Assembly: GCF_004122735.1 (NCBI RefSeq)
Contig: NZ_SDIF01000019.1
Coordinates: forward strand, 1 to 64,000
Direction of reading: 5' to 3'
From: Streptomyces sioyaensis
GTDB taxonomy: Bacteria > Actinomycetota > Actinomycetes > Streptomycetales > Streptomycetaceae
DNA: 64,000 nt
Position 1 is the stretch's first letter. Every line of letters starts with the position of its first letter. The notes below the pieces were generated by a model that saw only the letters and a program-made list of their open reading frames with translations, made no database searches and had not been told where the DNA came from. Below, one piece after another: positions 44,944-53,462 of this stretch. The position numbers and the translations under genes were made by a program.

Positions 44944-45715
44944 CGGACCACGCGGGCACGTGCCGCGCACGGACCGTCGGCACCCTCGCCGCGCCCGCCC
45001 GCTCCCGGACCCGCCACAGCCACGCGACATCACGCCCGAACGACCACACCAGAAGCGCCAGCGCCACCGCGACCGCCGCGGCCGCCGATGCCCTCGGCAG
45101 GATCCCGGCACCGGCCACCACCAGCACGACGCCCTGCAGCGCCGCCACGGTCTTACGGGCCATGCTGTGCGGCAGTGCCCCGCGCAGCCACGGCAGTGCC
45201 CAGGAGGCCGCGACGAAGGCGTACCGCATGAGGCCGATGGCCAGGACCCAGGAGCCCAGCGGCAGCGCGAGGTGGATGCAGAGCACCAGGATCAGGAAGG
45301 CGTCGACCTCCATGTCGAAGCGCGCCCCGAGCGGGGTCGCCGTCCCGGTGTACCGCGCCACCTTCCCGTCCACGCCGTCGAGGACCAGCGCCACGGCGGC
45401 GAACGCGATCAGCACCGCGACGGGTACGTGCCGGCCGAAGGAGTCCGCGACCATCGCCGTCACCCCGCCGACCAGGATGGTGCGGGCCAGCGTGACGCGG
45501 TTGGCCGGTCCGAACGTCAGGGTCCACGACCGGCGCACCGCGACGGTGAGGACGGCCCAGGTGGCCACCGCGAAGACCAGGCCCGTCAGCCAGCCCACCA
45601 TGCTCAGGCCGACCGCGCGGCACAGCACCTCCAGCAGCAACAGCTGCACGCCCATTCCTGCCGTAATGTCCGGTCCGAACGGCCTTGTGTCGTAGCGCTC
45701 TTGTACGGCCACCAT
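44912..45715 (-). CDS. CDP-alcohol phosphatidyltransferase family protein
   Basis: A 267-residue integral membrane protein with about six segments and the complete family motif DGVDGKVARYTGTATPLGAR followed by FDMEVD (DG-x2-DG-x2-AR-x8-G-x3-D-x3-D), which binds CDP and divalent metal. Members transfer a phospho-head group from CDP-alcohols to an alcohol such as inositol or glycerol-phosphate. It is divergent from the MDR gene of the FAPy-type cluster and may contribute a lipid-like or phosphodiester step. GGAGG is close to the ATG; GTG at 45712 is an alternative start. Confidence 0.88.
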   Translation of the reverse strand: MVAVQERYDTRPFGPDITAGMGVQLLLLEVLCRAVGLSMVGWLTGLVFAVATWAVLTVAVRRSWTLTFGPANRVTLARTILVGGVTAMVADSFGRHVPVAVLIAFAAVALVLDGVDGKVARYTGTATPLGARFDMEVDAFLILVLCIHLALPLGSWVLAIGLMRYAFVAASWALPWLRGALPHSMARKTVAALQGVVLVVAGAGILPRASAAAAVAVALALLVWSFGRDVAWLWRVRERAGAARVPTVRARHVPAWSVTSRRAAPDR

Positions 45716-45821
45716 GCCTCCCGTGACGTGTGGCGGAGTCGAAGGGTGTTGCGTATCGTGACGGCGTCCCCATGATCCCCAGCATTGTTGAACCATCCGC
45801 GTAGCGTCCAGGAGGATCCCT

Positions 45822-46808
45822 ATGCCGCGCGTCGCTTGTGCCTTTTGGCTAAGCGTTTCAGGGCAGGGCGAAATCCGGACGGTGCCGGTCCCGGAGCCCC
45901 GTGACGACGAAGTCCTGGTGCGTACGCTCTGCTCCGGTGTGAGCCGTGGCACAGAGACCCTCGTCTTCCGCGGCGGTGTCCCCGAGAGCCAGCACGCCGT
46001 GATGCGGGCGCCGTTCCAGGAAGGCGACTTCCCCGCACCGGTCAAGTACGGCTATCTCAACGTCGGAGTCGTCGAGCAGGGGCCGTCCGCCCTGCTGGGC
46101 CGCACGGTCTTCTGCCTCTATCCGCACCAGACCCACTACGTCGTCCCGGCGAGTGCGGTCACCCCGGTACCGGACTCCGTCCCCGCCTCGCGCGCCGTGC
46201 TGGCGGGTACGGTCGAGACCGCGGTGAACGCCCTGTGGGACGCCGCGCCGCTGGTCGGCGACCGGATCGCGGTGGTCGGTGCGGGCATGGTCGGCTGCAG
46301 TGTGGCCGCGGTCCTCGCCCGCTTCCCCGGCGTCCGGCTACAGCTGGTCGACGCCGACCCCGCACGGGCCGCCACCGCCGAGGCGCTGGGGGTGGACTTC
46401 GCGCTGCCGCAGGACGCGAGGGGCGACTGTGACCTGGTCGTCCACGCCAGCGCCACCGAGCAGGGGCTGGCCCGCTCCCTCGAACTCCTCGCCCAGGAAG
46501 GCACCGTCATCGAGCTGAGCTGGTACGGCGACCGGCAGGTCAGCCTGCCGCTGGGGGAGGCCTTCCACTCCCGCCGGCTGGTCGTGCGCAGCAGTCAGGT
46601 GGGTGCCGTCTCCCCGGCCCGGCGCGCCCGTCGTACCTTCGCCGACCGGCTGGCGCTCGCCCTCGACCTGCTCGCCGACCCCGCCTTCGATGCGCTGGTC
46701 ACCGGCGAATCCGCCTTCGAGGACCTGCCGCGGGTGATGCCCCGGCTCGCCTCCGGCGACCTCCCCGCACTGTGCCACCGCATCCGGTACACCGCGGCGG
46801 ACGGCTAG
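45822..46808 (+). CDS. MDR-family dehydrogenase, zinc ligands missing
   Basis: The 328-residue medium-chain dehydrogenase/reductase has the GroES-like N-terminus and a Rossmann domain (IAVVGAGMVGCSVAAVLAR, LVDADPARAATAEALGVDFAL). The usual zinc-site residues are not kept: CSGVSRGTE instead of CGVCGTD, and YGYLNVGVVE where a GHE motif is expected. It resembles the BchC/zinc-independent branch. It is first in an operon with PTPS, glycosyltransferase, methyltransferase and YbhN genes; AGGAGG precedes the ATG. Likely reduces or oxidises a pathway intermediate. Confidence 0.85.
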   Translation: MPRVACAFWLSVSGQGEIRTVPVPEPRDDEVLVRTLCSGVSRGTETLVFRGGVPESQHAVMRAPFQEGDFPAPVKYGYLNVGVVEQGPSALLGRTVFCLYPHQTHYVVPASAVTPVPDSVPASRAVLAGTVETAVNALWDAAPLVGDRIAVVGAGMVGCSVAAVLARFPGVRLQLVDADPARAATAEALGVDFALPQDARGDCDLVVHASATEQGLARSLELLAQEGTVIELSWYGDRQVSLPLGEAFHSRRLVVRSSQVGAVSPARRARRTFADRLALALDLLADPAFDALVTGESAFEDLPRVMPRLASGDLPALCHRIRYTAADG

Positions 46809-46910
46809 GGGTGTCCCCTAGGCGGGGTCCGCAGCGGCCCCCGTGGACCGCCTGAATTCGCCCTCTCGCGACACCGTCACTGAGACCGACATCACACCGG
46901 AGGAACGGCC

Positions 46911-47309
46911 TTGTTCAGCATCACCGTCCGCGATCACCTCATGATCGCCCACAGCTTCCGTGGCGAGGTCTTCGGCCCCGCACAGCGTCTGCACGGCGCG
47001 ACCTTCCTCGTGGACGCCACCTTCCGCCGGCCGGAGCTCGACGACGACAACATCGTCGTCGACATCGGCCTGGCCACCCGGGAACTCGGTGCCGTGGTCG
47101 GGGAACTGAACTACCGCAACCTCGACGAGGAGCCCGCCTTCACCGGCATCAACACCTCGACGGAGGCCCTGGCCAAGGTGATCGCCGACCGGCTCGCGGA
47201 CCGCATCCAGGCGGGCAACCTCGGCGAGGGCGCCCGCGAGCTGACCGGGATATCGGTCACCCTGCATGAATCCCACATCGCCTGGGCGACCTACGAGCGC
47301 ACTCTGTGA
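46911..47309 (+). CDS. PTPS/QueD-fold protein with altered zinc site
   Basis: A 132-residue T-fold (6-pyruvoyltetrahydropterin synthase/6-carboxytetrahydropterin synthase) protein. His14 (AHSF) and His28 (LHGATF) of the zinc triad are present, but the third His of the normal HGH motif is Ala30, the active-site Cys is gone, and the catalytic LDHHxLN region reads LNYRNLDE. The C-terminal substrate-anchoring Glu (HESHIAW) remains. S. coelicolor has a comparable divergent PTPS homologue. It likely binds a pterin or pyrimidine but with different chemistry. Start is TTG at 46911 behind GGAGGAA. GTGA overlap with the next gene. Confidence 0.85.
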   Translation: MFSITVRDHLMIAHSFRGEVFGPAQRLHGATFLVDATFRRPELDDDNIVVDIGLATRELGAVVGELNYRNLDEEPAFTGINTSTEALAKVIADRLADRIQAGNLGEGARELTGISVTLHESHIAWATYERTL

Positions 47310-48427
47310 CCCGTACCGGCGCCACGGCGACGGCGGAGCGCGTGGTGCATGTGGTCCTGCCCGGCGACGTCGACGATCCGGCGGCGCCCAGCGGTGGCAA
47401 CACCTACGACCGCCGGGTGTGCCGCGATCTCCCGGCGGCGGGCTGGCGGGTGCGCCCGTATGCCGCGCACGGAAGCTGGCCGCGGCCGGACGCCGCCGCC
47501 CGCGTGGGGCTGGCGCAGCATCTGGCGCGGCTGCCGGACGACGCCGTGGTCCTGCTCGACGGACTGGTCGCCTGCGGTGTCCCGGAAGTGCTCCGCCCCG
47601 AGGCGGACCGGCTGCGGCTCGCCGTCCTCGTCCATCTGCCGCTGGGCGACGAGACCGGGCTCGATGCCGCCGTGGCCGCGGAACTGGACGCCCGCGAACG
47701 CCGTACGCTGCACGCCGCGGAGGCCGTGGTGGCCACCAGCGACTGGGCCGCCCGCCGGCTCGTCGCGCACCACGGACTGGCGGCCGCGCGCGTCCATGTC
47801 GCCAGGCCGGGGGCCGACCCGGCACCCCCCGCGCCCGGCACCGACGGCGCCTCCGGACTGCTGTGTGTCGCGTCGGTCACCCCGCGCAAGGGCCAGCACC
47901 TCCTGGTGGAGGCGCTGGCGGAGGTCGCCGATCTGCCCTGGAGCTGCACCTTCGTCGGCGGGCTCGGCCGCGACACCGGATACGCCGACCAACTGCGGGA
48001 CAAGGTGGCGGAGTTGGGCCTCGACGACCGGATCACCTTCACCGGGCCGCAGGCCGGCGCTGCACTGGACGCGCGGTATGCCGCCGCCGATCTGTTGCTG
48101 CTCGCCTCGTACGCCGAGACCTACGGCATGGTCGTCACCGAGGCGCTGGGGCGCGGGATTCCGGTCCTGGCCACGGACGTGGACGGGGTACCGGAGGCGG
48201 TCGGCCGGGCTCCGGACGGCAGGGTTCCGGGCCTTCTGGTACCGCCCGGACGGCCGGCGGCGCTCGCCGGCGCGCTCCGTGACTGGCTCGGCGATCCGCA
48301 ACTGCGCGGCCGGCTGAGGGAAGCGGCACGCGGCCGGCGTGCCATGCTGGAGGGGTGGGAGATGACGTCGCACAGTCTGGCCGGGACGCTCGAACGGCTT
48401 CGGCACGAGCCCCGGAGCGCCCGATGA
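47306..48427 (+). CDS. Glycosyltransferase family 4 (GT-B)
   Basis: The 373-residue enzyme has the GT-B double Rossmann fold. The acceptor-side motif [13 protein letters not shown] lies near the N-terminus, [15 protein letters not shown] in the donor domain, and [20 protein letters not shown] gives the E-x7-E nucleotide-sugar signature. It transfers a sugar from an NDP/GDP donor. A GTG start overlaps the PTPS stop (GTGA) and its own stop overlaps the methyltransferase start (ATGA), so it belongs to a tightly coupled pathway. Confidence 0.9.
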   Translation: MTRTGATATAERVVHVVLPGDVDDPAAPSGGNTYDRRVCRDLPAAGWRVRPYAAHGSWPRPDAAARVGLAQHLARLPDDAVVLLDGLVACGVPEVLRPEADRLRLAVLVHLPLGDETGLDAAVAAELDARERRTLHAAEAVVATSDWAARRLVAHHGLAAARVHVARPGADPAPPAPGTDGASGLLCVASVTPRKGQHLLVEALAEVADLPWSCTFVGGLGRDTGYADQLRDKVAELGLDDRITFTGPQAGAALDARYAAADLLLLASYAETYGMVVTEALGRGIPVLATDVDGVPEAVGRAPDGRVPGLLVPPGRPAALAGALRDWLGDPQLRGRLREAARGRRAMLEGWEMTSHSLAGTLERLRHEPRSAR

Positions 48428-49296
48428 ACGCCACCGACCGGCCCCGATTCGCCCCTGACTGGCTGGAGTTGCGCGAGCGCGCCGATGCCGCAGCGCGCGC
48501 TCCGGAACTGCTGCGTCCGCTGCGCGAACGGCTCTTTGCGCAGCCGGCTCCGGCCGGCCTGGACGGCAGCCGGGGGCTGGTGATCCGTGACCTCGGCTGT
48601 GGCACCGGCTCGATGGGGCGCTGGCTCGCCGTCCGGCTGCCCGGGCCGCAGCACTGGGTCCTGCACGACCATGACCCCTTGCTGCTCGCGCACGCCGGGG
48701 CGCGGATGCCGGTAACCGCCGCCGACGGCACGCCCGTTGAGGCGACGACCACGCGCGGCGATCTGGCCGACCTCAGCGCCGCCGACCTCGCCGGCACCTC
48801 GCTGGTGACCGCCTCCGCGCTGCTCGACCTGCTCACCCGCGAGGAGGTGGAGGACCTCGCCGAGGCCTGTGTCGGCGCGGGCTGCCCGGCGCTGCTGGCC
48901 CTCTCCGTCGCCGGGCGGGTCGAACTGACCCCGTCCGATCCCCTCGATGCCGAGATCGCCGAGGCCTTCAACGACCATCAGCGCCGTACGGACCAGGGCC
49001 GCGCGCTGCTCGGTCCGGATGCGATCGCGGCGGCGGTCGCGGCGTTCGAGCGGCGCGGTGCGACGGTCCTGGTGCGGTCCAGCCCCTGGCGGCTCGGCTG
49101 CGTCGAGTCGGCGCTGATCGCCGAATGGCTGCGCGGCTGGGTCGGCGCCGCGCACGCCCAGCGCCCGGAGCTGGCGCCCGATGCCGTCGCCTATCTGCGC
49201 CGCCGGCTGGAGGAGTGTGCGGCGGGGGAGTTGAACGTCGAGGTGTACCACACCGATCTGCTGGCGCTGCCCCGGCCCGTCTCCGGGAGCGCGTGA
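48424..49296 (+). CDS. SAM-dependent methyltransferase
   Basis: A 290-residue class I methyltransferase with motif I IRDLGCGTGSMGRWLA and the following acidic loop HDHDPLL. The N-terminal FAPDWLELRERADAAAR segment and the C-terminal helix bundle (WLRGWVGAAHAQRPELAPD) resemble actinobacterial small-molecule methyltransferases. The methyl acceptor is unknown but should be the glycosylated product or its precursor. The ATG overlaps the glycosyltransferase stop; its own TGA overlaps the ATG of the next gene. Confidence 0.85.
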   Translation: MNATDRPRFAPDWLELRERADAAARAPELLRPLRERLFAQPAPAGLDGSRGLVIRDLGCGTGSMGRWLAVRLPGPQHWVLHDHDPLLLAHAGARMPVTAADGTPVEATTTRGDLADLSAADLAGTSLVTASALLDLLTREEVEDLAEACVGAGCPALLALSVAGRVELTPSDPLDAEIAEAFNDHQRRTDQGRALLGPDAIAAAVAAFERRGATVLVRSSPWRLGCVESALIAEWLRGWVGAAHAQRPELAPDAVAYLRRRLEECAAGELNVEVYHTDLLALPRPVSGSA

Positions 49297-50303
49297 TGGA
49301 CCGGTCCCGCTGGGCGGCGTGGCTCAGGATGCTCGCGGGGCTGGGCATCCTGGTGGCGCTGGTGTGGCATCTGGGATCCGACGCCTTCGTGTCGGGCCTG
49401 CGCCGGATCGACGCCGCCACGCTGCTGGCCGGGCTCGCCATCGGCCTGCTGACCACGGTGTGCAGCGCCTGGCGCTGGTCGCTGGTGGCCCGCGGTCTCG
49501 GACTGCGGCTGCCGCTGGGCCGGGCCGTCGCGGACTACTACCGGGCGCTGTTCCTCAACGCGGCTCTGCCCGGCGGCGTGCTGGGCGATGTGCACCGCGC
49601 GGTACGCCACGGTCGCACCTCCGGTGACCTGGGCCGCGGCGTCCGTGCGGTGGTCCTGGAACGCACCGCGGGCCAACTCGTCCTGCTCGTCGCGGGGGCG
49701 GCGGTGCTGCTCGTGCGGCCCTCCCCGGTCCTGGCGCCGGTCGTCCGCTTCCTCACCTCGCCCGCCGTCGCGCTGTCCGTGGCCGCGGTGGCCGTGCTGC
49801 TGACGGCGGCCGCCCTGAGGGTGCGGACCCGGCGGGGCGCCTCGCGGGCCGAACGCGCCGTCCGCGGCATGCTGGCCGAGGTACGGCAGGGCCTGCTCGG
49901 CCGTGGGGTGTGGCCCGGTGTCGCGCTCTCGTCCGTGGCGGTCCTGACGGGGTATCTCGGGATGTTCGTGCTGGCCGCCCGGGTGGCCGGAGCCACCGCG
50001 CCGATCGCCGAACTGGTGCCGCTGGTGGTGCTGGCGCTGCTGGCGATGGCGCTGCCGCTGAACGTCGGCGGCTGGGGCCCACGCGAAGGCGTCGCCGCGT
50101 GGGCCTTCGGTGCCGCCGGACTAGGCGCGGCGCAGGGGCTCACCACCGCCGTGATCTACGGCGTGCTGGCTTTCGTGGCGAGCCTGCCCGGCGCCGCGGT
50201 CCTGCTCGTCCGCCGCTCCGTCACCCGGGGTGGCGAGCGGCCGCAGGTCGAGCTCGAAGAGCGTGTCCTCGCCGAGCAGGGCGCGCCGCAGCGGCGGGCG
50301 TAG
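49296..50303 (+). CDS. YbhN/UPF0104-like multispan membrane protein
   Basis: The 335-residue protein has eight hydrophobic segments and the family signatures WRWSLVARGLGLRLPLGRA, YYRALFLNAALPGGVLGDV and LPLNVGGWGPREGVAAWAF. This is the lysylphosphatidylglycerol synthetase N-terminal-like (YbhN) family, associated with lipid or lipid-linked-sugar flipping. It is the last gene of the operon; its end overlaps the opposite-strand RibD-like gene by 183 bases. It may move a lipid-linked product across the membrane. Confidence 0.87.
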   Translation: MDRSRWAAWLRMLAGLGILVALVWHLGSDAFVSGLRRIDAATLLAGLAIGLLTTVCSAWRWSLVARGLGLRLPLGRAVADYYRALFLNAALPGGVLGDVHRAVRHGRTSGDLGRGVRAVVLERTAGQLVLLVAGAAVLLVRPSPVLAPVVRFLTSPAVALSVAAVAVLLTAAALRVRTRRGASRAERAVRGMLAEVRQGLLGRGVWPGVALSSVAVLTGYLGMFVLAARVAGATAPIAELVPLVVLALLAMALPLNVGGWGPREGVAAWAFGAAGLGAAQGLTTAVIYGVLAFVASLPGAAVLLVRRSVTRGGERPQVELEERVLAEQGAPQRRA

Positions 50304-51044
50304 CGCCTCCCGCATCACCGGCGTTCCGGGAAACCGCAGCCCGGGGACGCCGTCGCCGAGCAGCACCGGCGCGACCGTGACGTACAGCCGGTGCAGCGCC
50401 CGGTCCTGCAGGAACCGCGACACGGTGACCCCGCCGCCCTCGATCAGCACCCGGCCCAGCCCGCGTGCCGCCAGCGCGGCCAGCAGACGCCCCGGGGAGG
50501 CGGCCGCCGCGTCCGGCAGCACCAGCACATCGACCCCGTCGGGCCGGGGGACGGGGGTGACGTCCGGCCCCACCACCCAGAGCGTCGGTGCGGCCCCATC
50601 GGTGAACACCCCGCTGTGCAGCGGCACCCGGCCCCGCGGATCGAGCACCACCCGCACCGGATTGGTGCCCGCACAGGCGCGCACGGTCAGCCGGGGATCG
50701 TCCGCCACCGCGGTGCCCGCGCCGACGAGCACCGCGTCGGCGAGCGCACGCAGCCGGTGCAGATGGCAGCGGTCCTCCGGGCCGGTGACGAAGTCGGCAT
50801 CGCCCGTACGCGTCGCGATGAAGCCGTCCAGGCTCTGCCCGAGCTGGGCGAACGCGGCCCGGGGGCCGGCCAGGCACAGCGGCAGATAGCGGGCGGTGAG
50901 CTCCACCGCCTCAGGGGTGGCGGGCTCTTTCCACCGCAGCCCGCCGTCGCCGTCGGACACCAGCCCGGCGGCGTGCGCCCCGGCGGTCGTACGGATGTCC
51001 CGCAGCCGGTCCCAGGCGGCCGCCGCGTCGAGTTCCTCAGTCAT
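50121..51044 (-). CDS. RibD-type pyrimidine reductase (no deaminase domain)
   Basis: The 307-residue protein is a dihydrofolate-reductase-like RibD_C domain: FAQLGQSLDGFIATRTGDA, LRALADAVLVGAGTAVADDP, LGRVLIEGGGVTVSRFL. No zinc deaminase domain precedes it, as in archaeal ArfC. It is expected to reduce the ribosyl side chain of a diaminopyrimidine phosphate to ribityl with NADPH. The domain ends at about residue 265; a polar tail extends 183 bases into the YbhN gene on the other strand. It overlaps the creatininase-like gene by 8 bases. GGGGGAA precedes the ATG at 51044. Confidence 0.86.
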   Translation of the reverse strand: MTEELDAAAAWDRLRDIRTTAGAHAAGLVSDGDGGLRWKEPATPEAVELTARYLPLCLAGPRAAFAQLGQSLDGFIATRTGDADFVTGPEDRCHLHRLRALADAVLVGAGTAVADDPRLTVRACAGTNPVRVVLDPRGRVPLHSGVFTDGAAPTLWVVGPDVTPVPRPDGVDVLVLPDAAAASPGRLLAALAARGLGRVLIEGGGVTVSRFLQDRALHRLYVTVAPVLLGDGVPGLRFPGTPVMREALRPPLRRALLGEDTLFELDLRPLATPGDGAADEQDRGAGQARHESQHAVDHGGGEPLRRA

Positions 51045-51792
51045 GGGCAGGTTCCCCCGCGCCGAAGAGTGCGGCATATTCGCCGAATGTCTCGGTCAGC
51101 CCGGCCAGCAATTCCCGGCCCTTCCGGGCGGACGCCAGTGACGGCCGTCCGATGACTCCGGATTCGGTATAGGCCGACATGCCCAGCGTCAGGAGGTGCT
51201 TCCGGTCATCGGCGACGCAATCCGCCGATTCATAGCCTTCCTTGACCAATTCGGGATGGGCGTGCAGCAGAATGGACGTCTCGGCCTCTCCCGCATGCAT
51301 ATCGGTGTGCCCGGACGTCTGCACCCCGGCCCGGGCGCGTGCCCGGTCCCAGTCGGCCGATCCGGGGAACAGTGCCATCCGCACACCGCGCCCGGCGGAT
51401 TCCTGAACGACATTGCGCAGTACGTAATTTCCGCCGTGCCCGTTGACGAGAATGAGGGTGTCGATACCGGACCGGCGGAGCGAATCGGCGATGTCCGTGA
51501 CGACCGCATGCAGGGTGCGCGCCGAAATGCTGACGGTCCCCGGCCAGGCGGCGTGTTCGTGGGAACAGGACACGGTCAGCGGCGGCAGCAGCTGGACCCG
51601 ATGGGCGGCCGCCAGCTCCCTGGCGATGGTGCAGGCAATCACCGTGTCGGTGGCCAACGGCAGGAAGGCGCCGTGCTGTTCGAAGCTGCCGATGGGCAGT
51701 ACGGCCATCGTCGGCTGCCGTGCCCGTATGTCCTCGGTGGTGTCGGCCGGCCACGGGCCGGGGGGCGAAGTCGGGTGTCCCGAAGCGGTCAT
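51037..51792 (-). CDS. Creatininase-family amidohydrolase, candidate FAPy deformylase
   Basis: A 251-residue metal-dependent amidohydrolase with SFEQHGAFLPLATD (Glu, His and Asp ligands), LVNGHGGN and the second-shell Glu in HAGEAETS. The family includes archaeal ArfB, which removes formate from 2-amino-5-formylamino-6-ribosylaminopyrimidinone phosphate (FAPy), and mycofactocin protease MftE. Overlap with a RibD-type reductase and divergence from a Met-type GTP cyclohydrolase II homologue make FAPy deformylase the best guess. The second position of the usual HxH motif is Phe here. No strong ribosome site precedes 51792; Met at 51708 is an alternative. Confidence 0.85.
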   Translation of the reverse strand: MTASGHPTSPPGPWPADTTEDIRARQPTMAVLPIGSFEQHGAFLPLATDTVIACTIARELAAAHRVQLLPPLTVSCSHEHAAWPGTVSISARTLHAVVTDIADSLRRSGIDTLILVNGHGGNYVLRNVVQESAGRGVRMALFPGSADWDRARARAGVQTSGHTDMHAGEAETSILLHAHPELVKEGYESADCVADDRKHLLTLGMSAYTESGVIGRPSLASARKGRELLAGLTETFGEYAALFGAGEPAHD

Positions 51793-51904
51793 GGTGTGCT
51801 GCGGCCTTTCGTCGCTGACTCACCGAGTCATGGTCTTCGCAGCATACTTGTTGTGTTCTGAGTGAGTCCTGACGATCATTTCCTCACGCGGGTACGATCA
51901 CGCC

Positions 51905-52588
51905 ATGATGGACCCCGACGACGATGCCGTGCGCAACCTCCGTGTTGCTTTCGACGATGCTCTTGGCCAAAAACCGGGTGTGGAACGGGTGGTGGAGGTC
52001 CGGCTGCCCACCACATACGGCGAATTTCTCGCCGTCGGTTATCTCGACCACCGCAGCGGCATCGAGCAAGTGGCGCTGGTCCACGGCGATGTGGCCGGCG
52101 AGCTGACGCTGGCCCGGATGCATTCGGAATGCCTGACCGGCGATGCCTTTGCGTCCACCCACTGCGAATGCGGCGACCAATTGTCCGCGGCGCTGCGCGC
52201 GATCGTGGCGGAAGGACGCGGCATTCTGGTCTATCTCCAGGGCCACGAGGGCCGCGGCATCGGCCTGTTGGCCAAGCTCCAGGCGATGAAGCTGCAGGAG
52301 GGCGGGCTGGACACGGTGGAGGCGAACATCGCGCTCGGGCTGCCCGTCGATGCCCGCGACTACGGCGCCGCGGCCGAGATACTGCAGGACCTGGGCGTGC
52401 GGTCGGTGCGGCTGATGTCGAACAATCCGCGCAAGCGCGAGGCGCTGGTGCGGCACGGCGTCGCCGTCGCCGAACAGGTCCCGCTGCTGATGCCGCCCCG
52501 TGCGGAGAACATCCGCTACCTCCGCGCCAAGCGGGAGCGCCTCGACCACGACCTGCCGCATCTGGACGGCATCACCGGGCTGTCCTGA
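51905..52588 (+). CDS. GTP cyclohydrolase II homologue, FAPy-forming (Met) type
   Basis: The 227-residue enzyme has the GCHII zinc Cys triad C76, C87, C89 (SECLTGDAFASTHCECG) and the GHEGRGIGLL and DTVEAN motifs. At the position of E. coli RibA Tyr105 it has Met128 (LQAMKLQ). In S. coelicolor the paralogue with this Tyr-to-Met change releases the formylated product FAPy instead of deformylating it. It therefore most likely works with the divergent creatininase and the RibD-like reductase, not in standard riboflavin synthesis. The residue substitution is seen; the product is inferred. Confidence 0.93.
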   Translation: MMDPDDDAVRNLRVAFDDALGQKPGVERVVEVRLPTTYGEFLAVGYLDHRSGIEQVALVHGDVAGELTLARMHSECLTGDAFASTHCECGDQLSAALRAIVAEGRGILVYLQGHEGRGIGLLAKLQAMKLQEGGLDTVEANIALGLPVDARDYGAAAEILQDLGVRSVRLMSNNPRKREALVRHGVAVAEQVPLLMPPRAENIRYLRAKRERLDHDLPHLDGITGLS

Positions 52589-52627
52589 CGCGGCCGGCCG
52601 GTCCGCGCGGGTGGCCAGGCATGCCAC

Positions 52628-52667
52628 GAGGGAGGGTCCACGACCGTGTGGTCGCGGGCCCTCCCTC
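52628..52667. terminator. Hairpin terminator between GCHII homologue and cbtA
   Basis: An 18-position stem (52628-52645 with 52650-52667) with one G-T wobble and one mismatch closes on a 4-base loop. It lies between converging genes and should terminate both transcripts. Confidence 0.85.
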
Positions 52668-52694
52668 GGTGATCCGGCCGGCGGGACCGCCGGA

Positions 52695-53447
52695 TCAGGA
52701 GGCGGCGGCTGCCGCCCTCTCGGTCGCGGCGGCTTCCTGCCGGGCCGGCAGGACACGCTCCGCGAGATGACCGAAGACCAGCCCGAAGGCCGTCCACAGC
52801 ACCAGTTGGATGGCGATCGCCGACAGCCGGAACTGCCAGAGCAGGGTGGCGGAGAAGTCGGCGGGCACCTCGTTGACAGCCGGCAGGAACGCGTACGCGA
52901 GGCCGACGGCCACCACGAACGCGGCGGCTGCCGCGACCGTGGCGTTCCAGTTGCCCAGCTTCGGAGCCAGCCGCCGCCCGAGGATCGTGGCGGCGACGGC
53001 CAGCAGGACGCTGAGCAGCATCATCAGGAAATACAGCGTGGTGCGGGTGCCGATGGTGTCGGGGTCACCGACGGACGGCGGGTTGGCCGGGTACTTCAGG
53101 AACGGTACGAGGTAGACGGCCAGCAGCGCCGCTCCGGAGAGCAGCACGGCCGTGGCCCGGGCACCGAAGCGGCCGATCCGCCCCAGCGCGAAGCAGAAGG
53201 CCAGTGCGGCGATCCCGCCCAGCGCCACGCCGTAGACCAGCACGCCGGTCGCCAGCCCCGCAGTGGACTGCAGACCGCGGCTGACGACCTCCATCTCGTG
53301 TTCGTGGCTGTGTGCTTCTTCGAACGCGATGGCGGCGTCCACCTGCGGTTCGCCCAGCAGAAAGGCGACGACGAGGGCCAGGACACCGGCTGCCAGCCCG
53401 GCGAGCATCCCGCGCACCAGAAGAGCTCTGATGGTGACGGAGTTCAT
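52695..53447 (-). CDS. cbtA: Cobalt transporter subunit CbtA
   Basis: A 250-residue protein with about six membrane segments and the CbtA signature. The N-terminal segment LLVRGMLAGLAAGVLALVVA is followed by a His/Glu-rich loop (FEEAHSHEHEMEVVSRGLQS) and FLKYPANPPSVGDPDTIGTR. It is thought to form a cobalt uptake system with CbtB, 15 bases upstream in the same operon. A cobalamin riboswitch precedes cbtB, so both should be off when B12 is plentiful. Confidence 0.92.
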   Translation of the reverse strand: MNSVTIRALLVRGMLAGLAAGVLALVVAFLLGEPQVDAAIAFEEAHSHEHEMEVVSRGLQSTAGLATGVLVYGVALGGIAALAFCFALGRIGRFGARATAVLLSGAALLAVYLVPFLKYPANPPSVGDPDTIGTRTTLYFLMMLLSVLLAVAATILGRRLAPKLGNWNATVAAAAAFVVAVGLAYAFLPAVNEVPADFSATLLWQFRLSAIAIQLVLWTAFGLVFGHLAERVLPARQEAAATERAAAAAS

Positions 53448-53462
53448 GGGTGCGGCGTCCGA

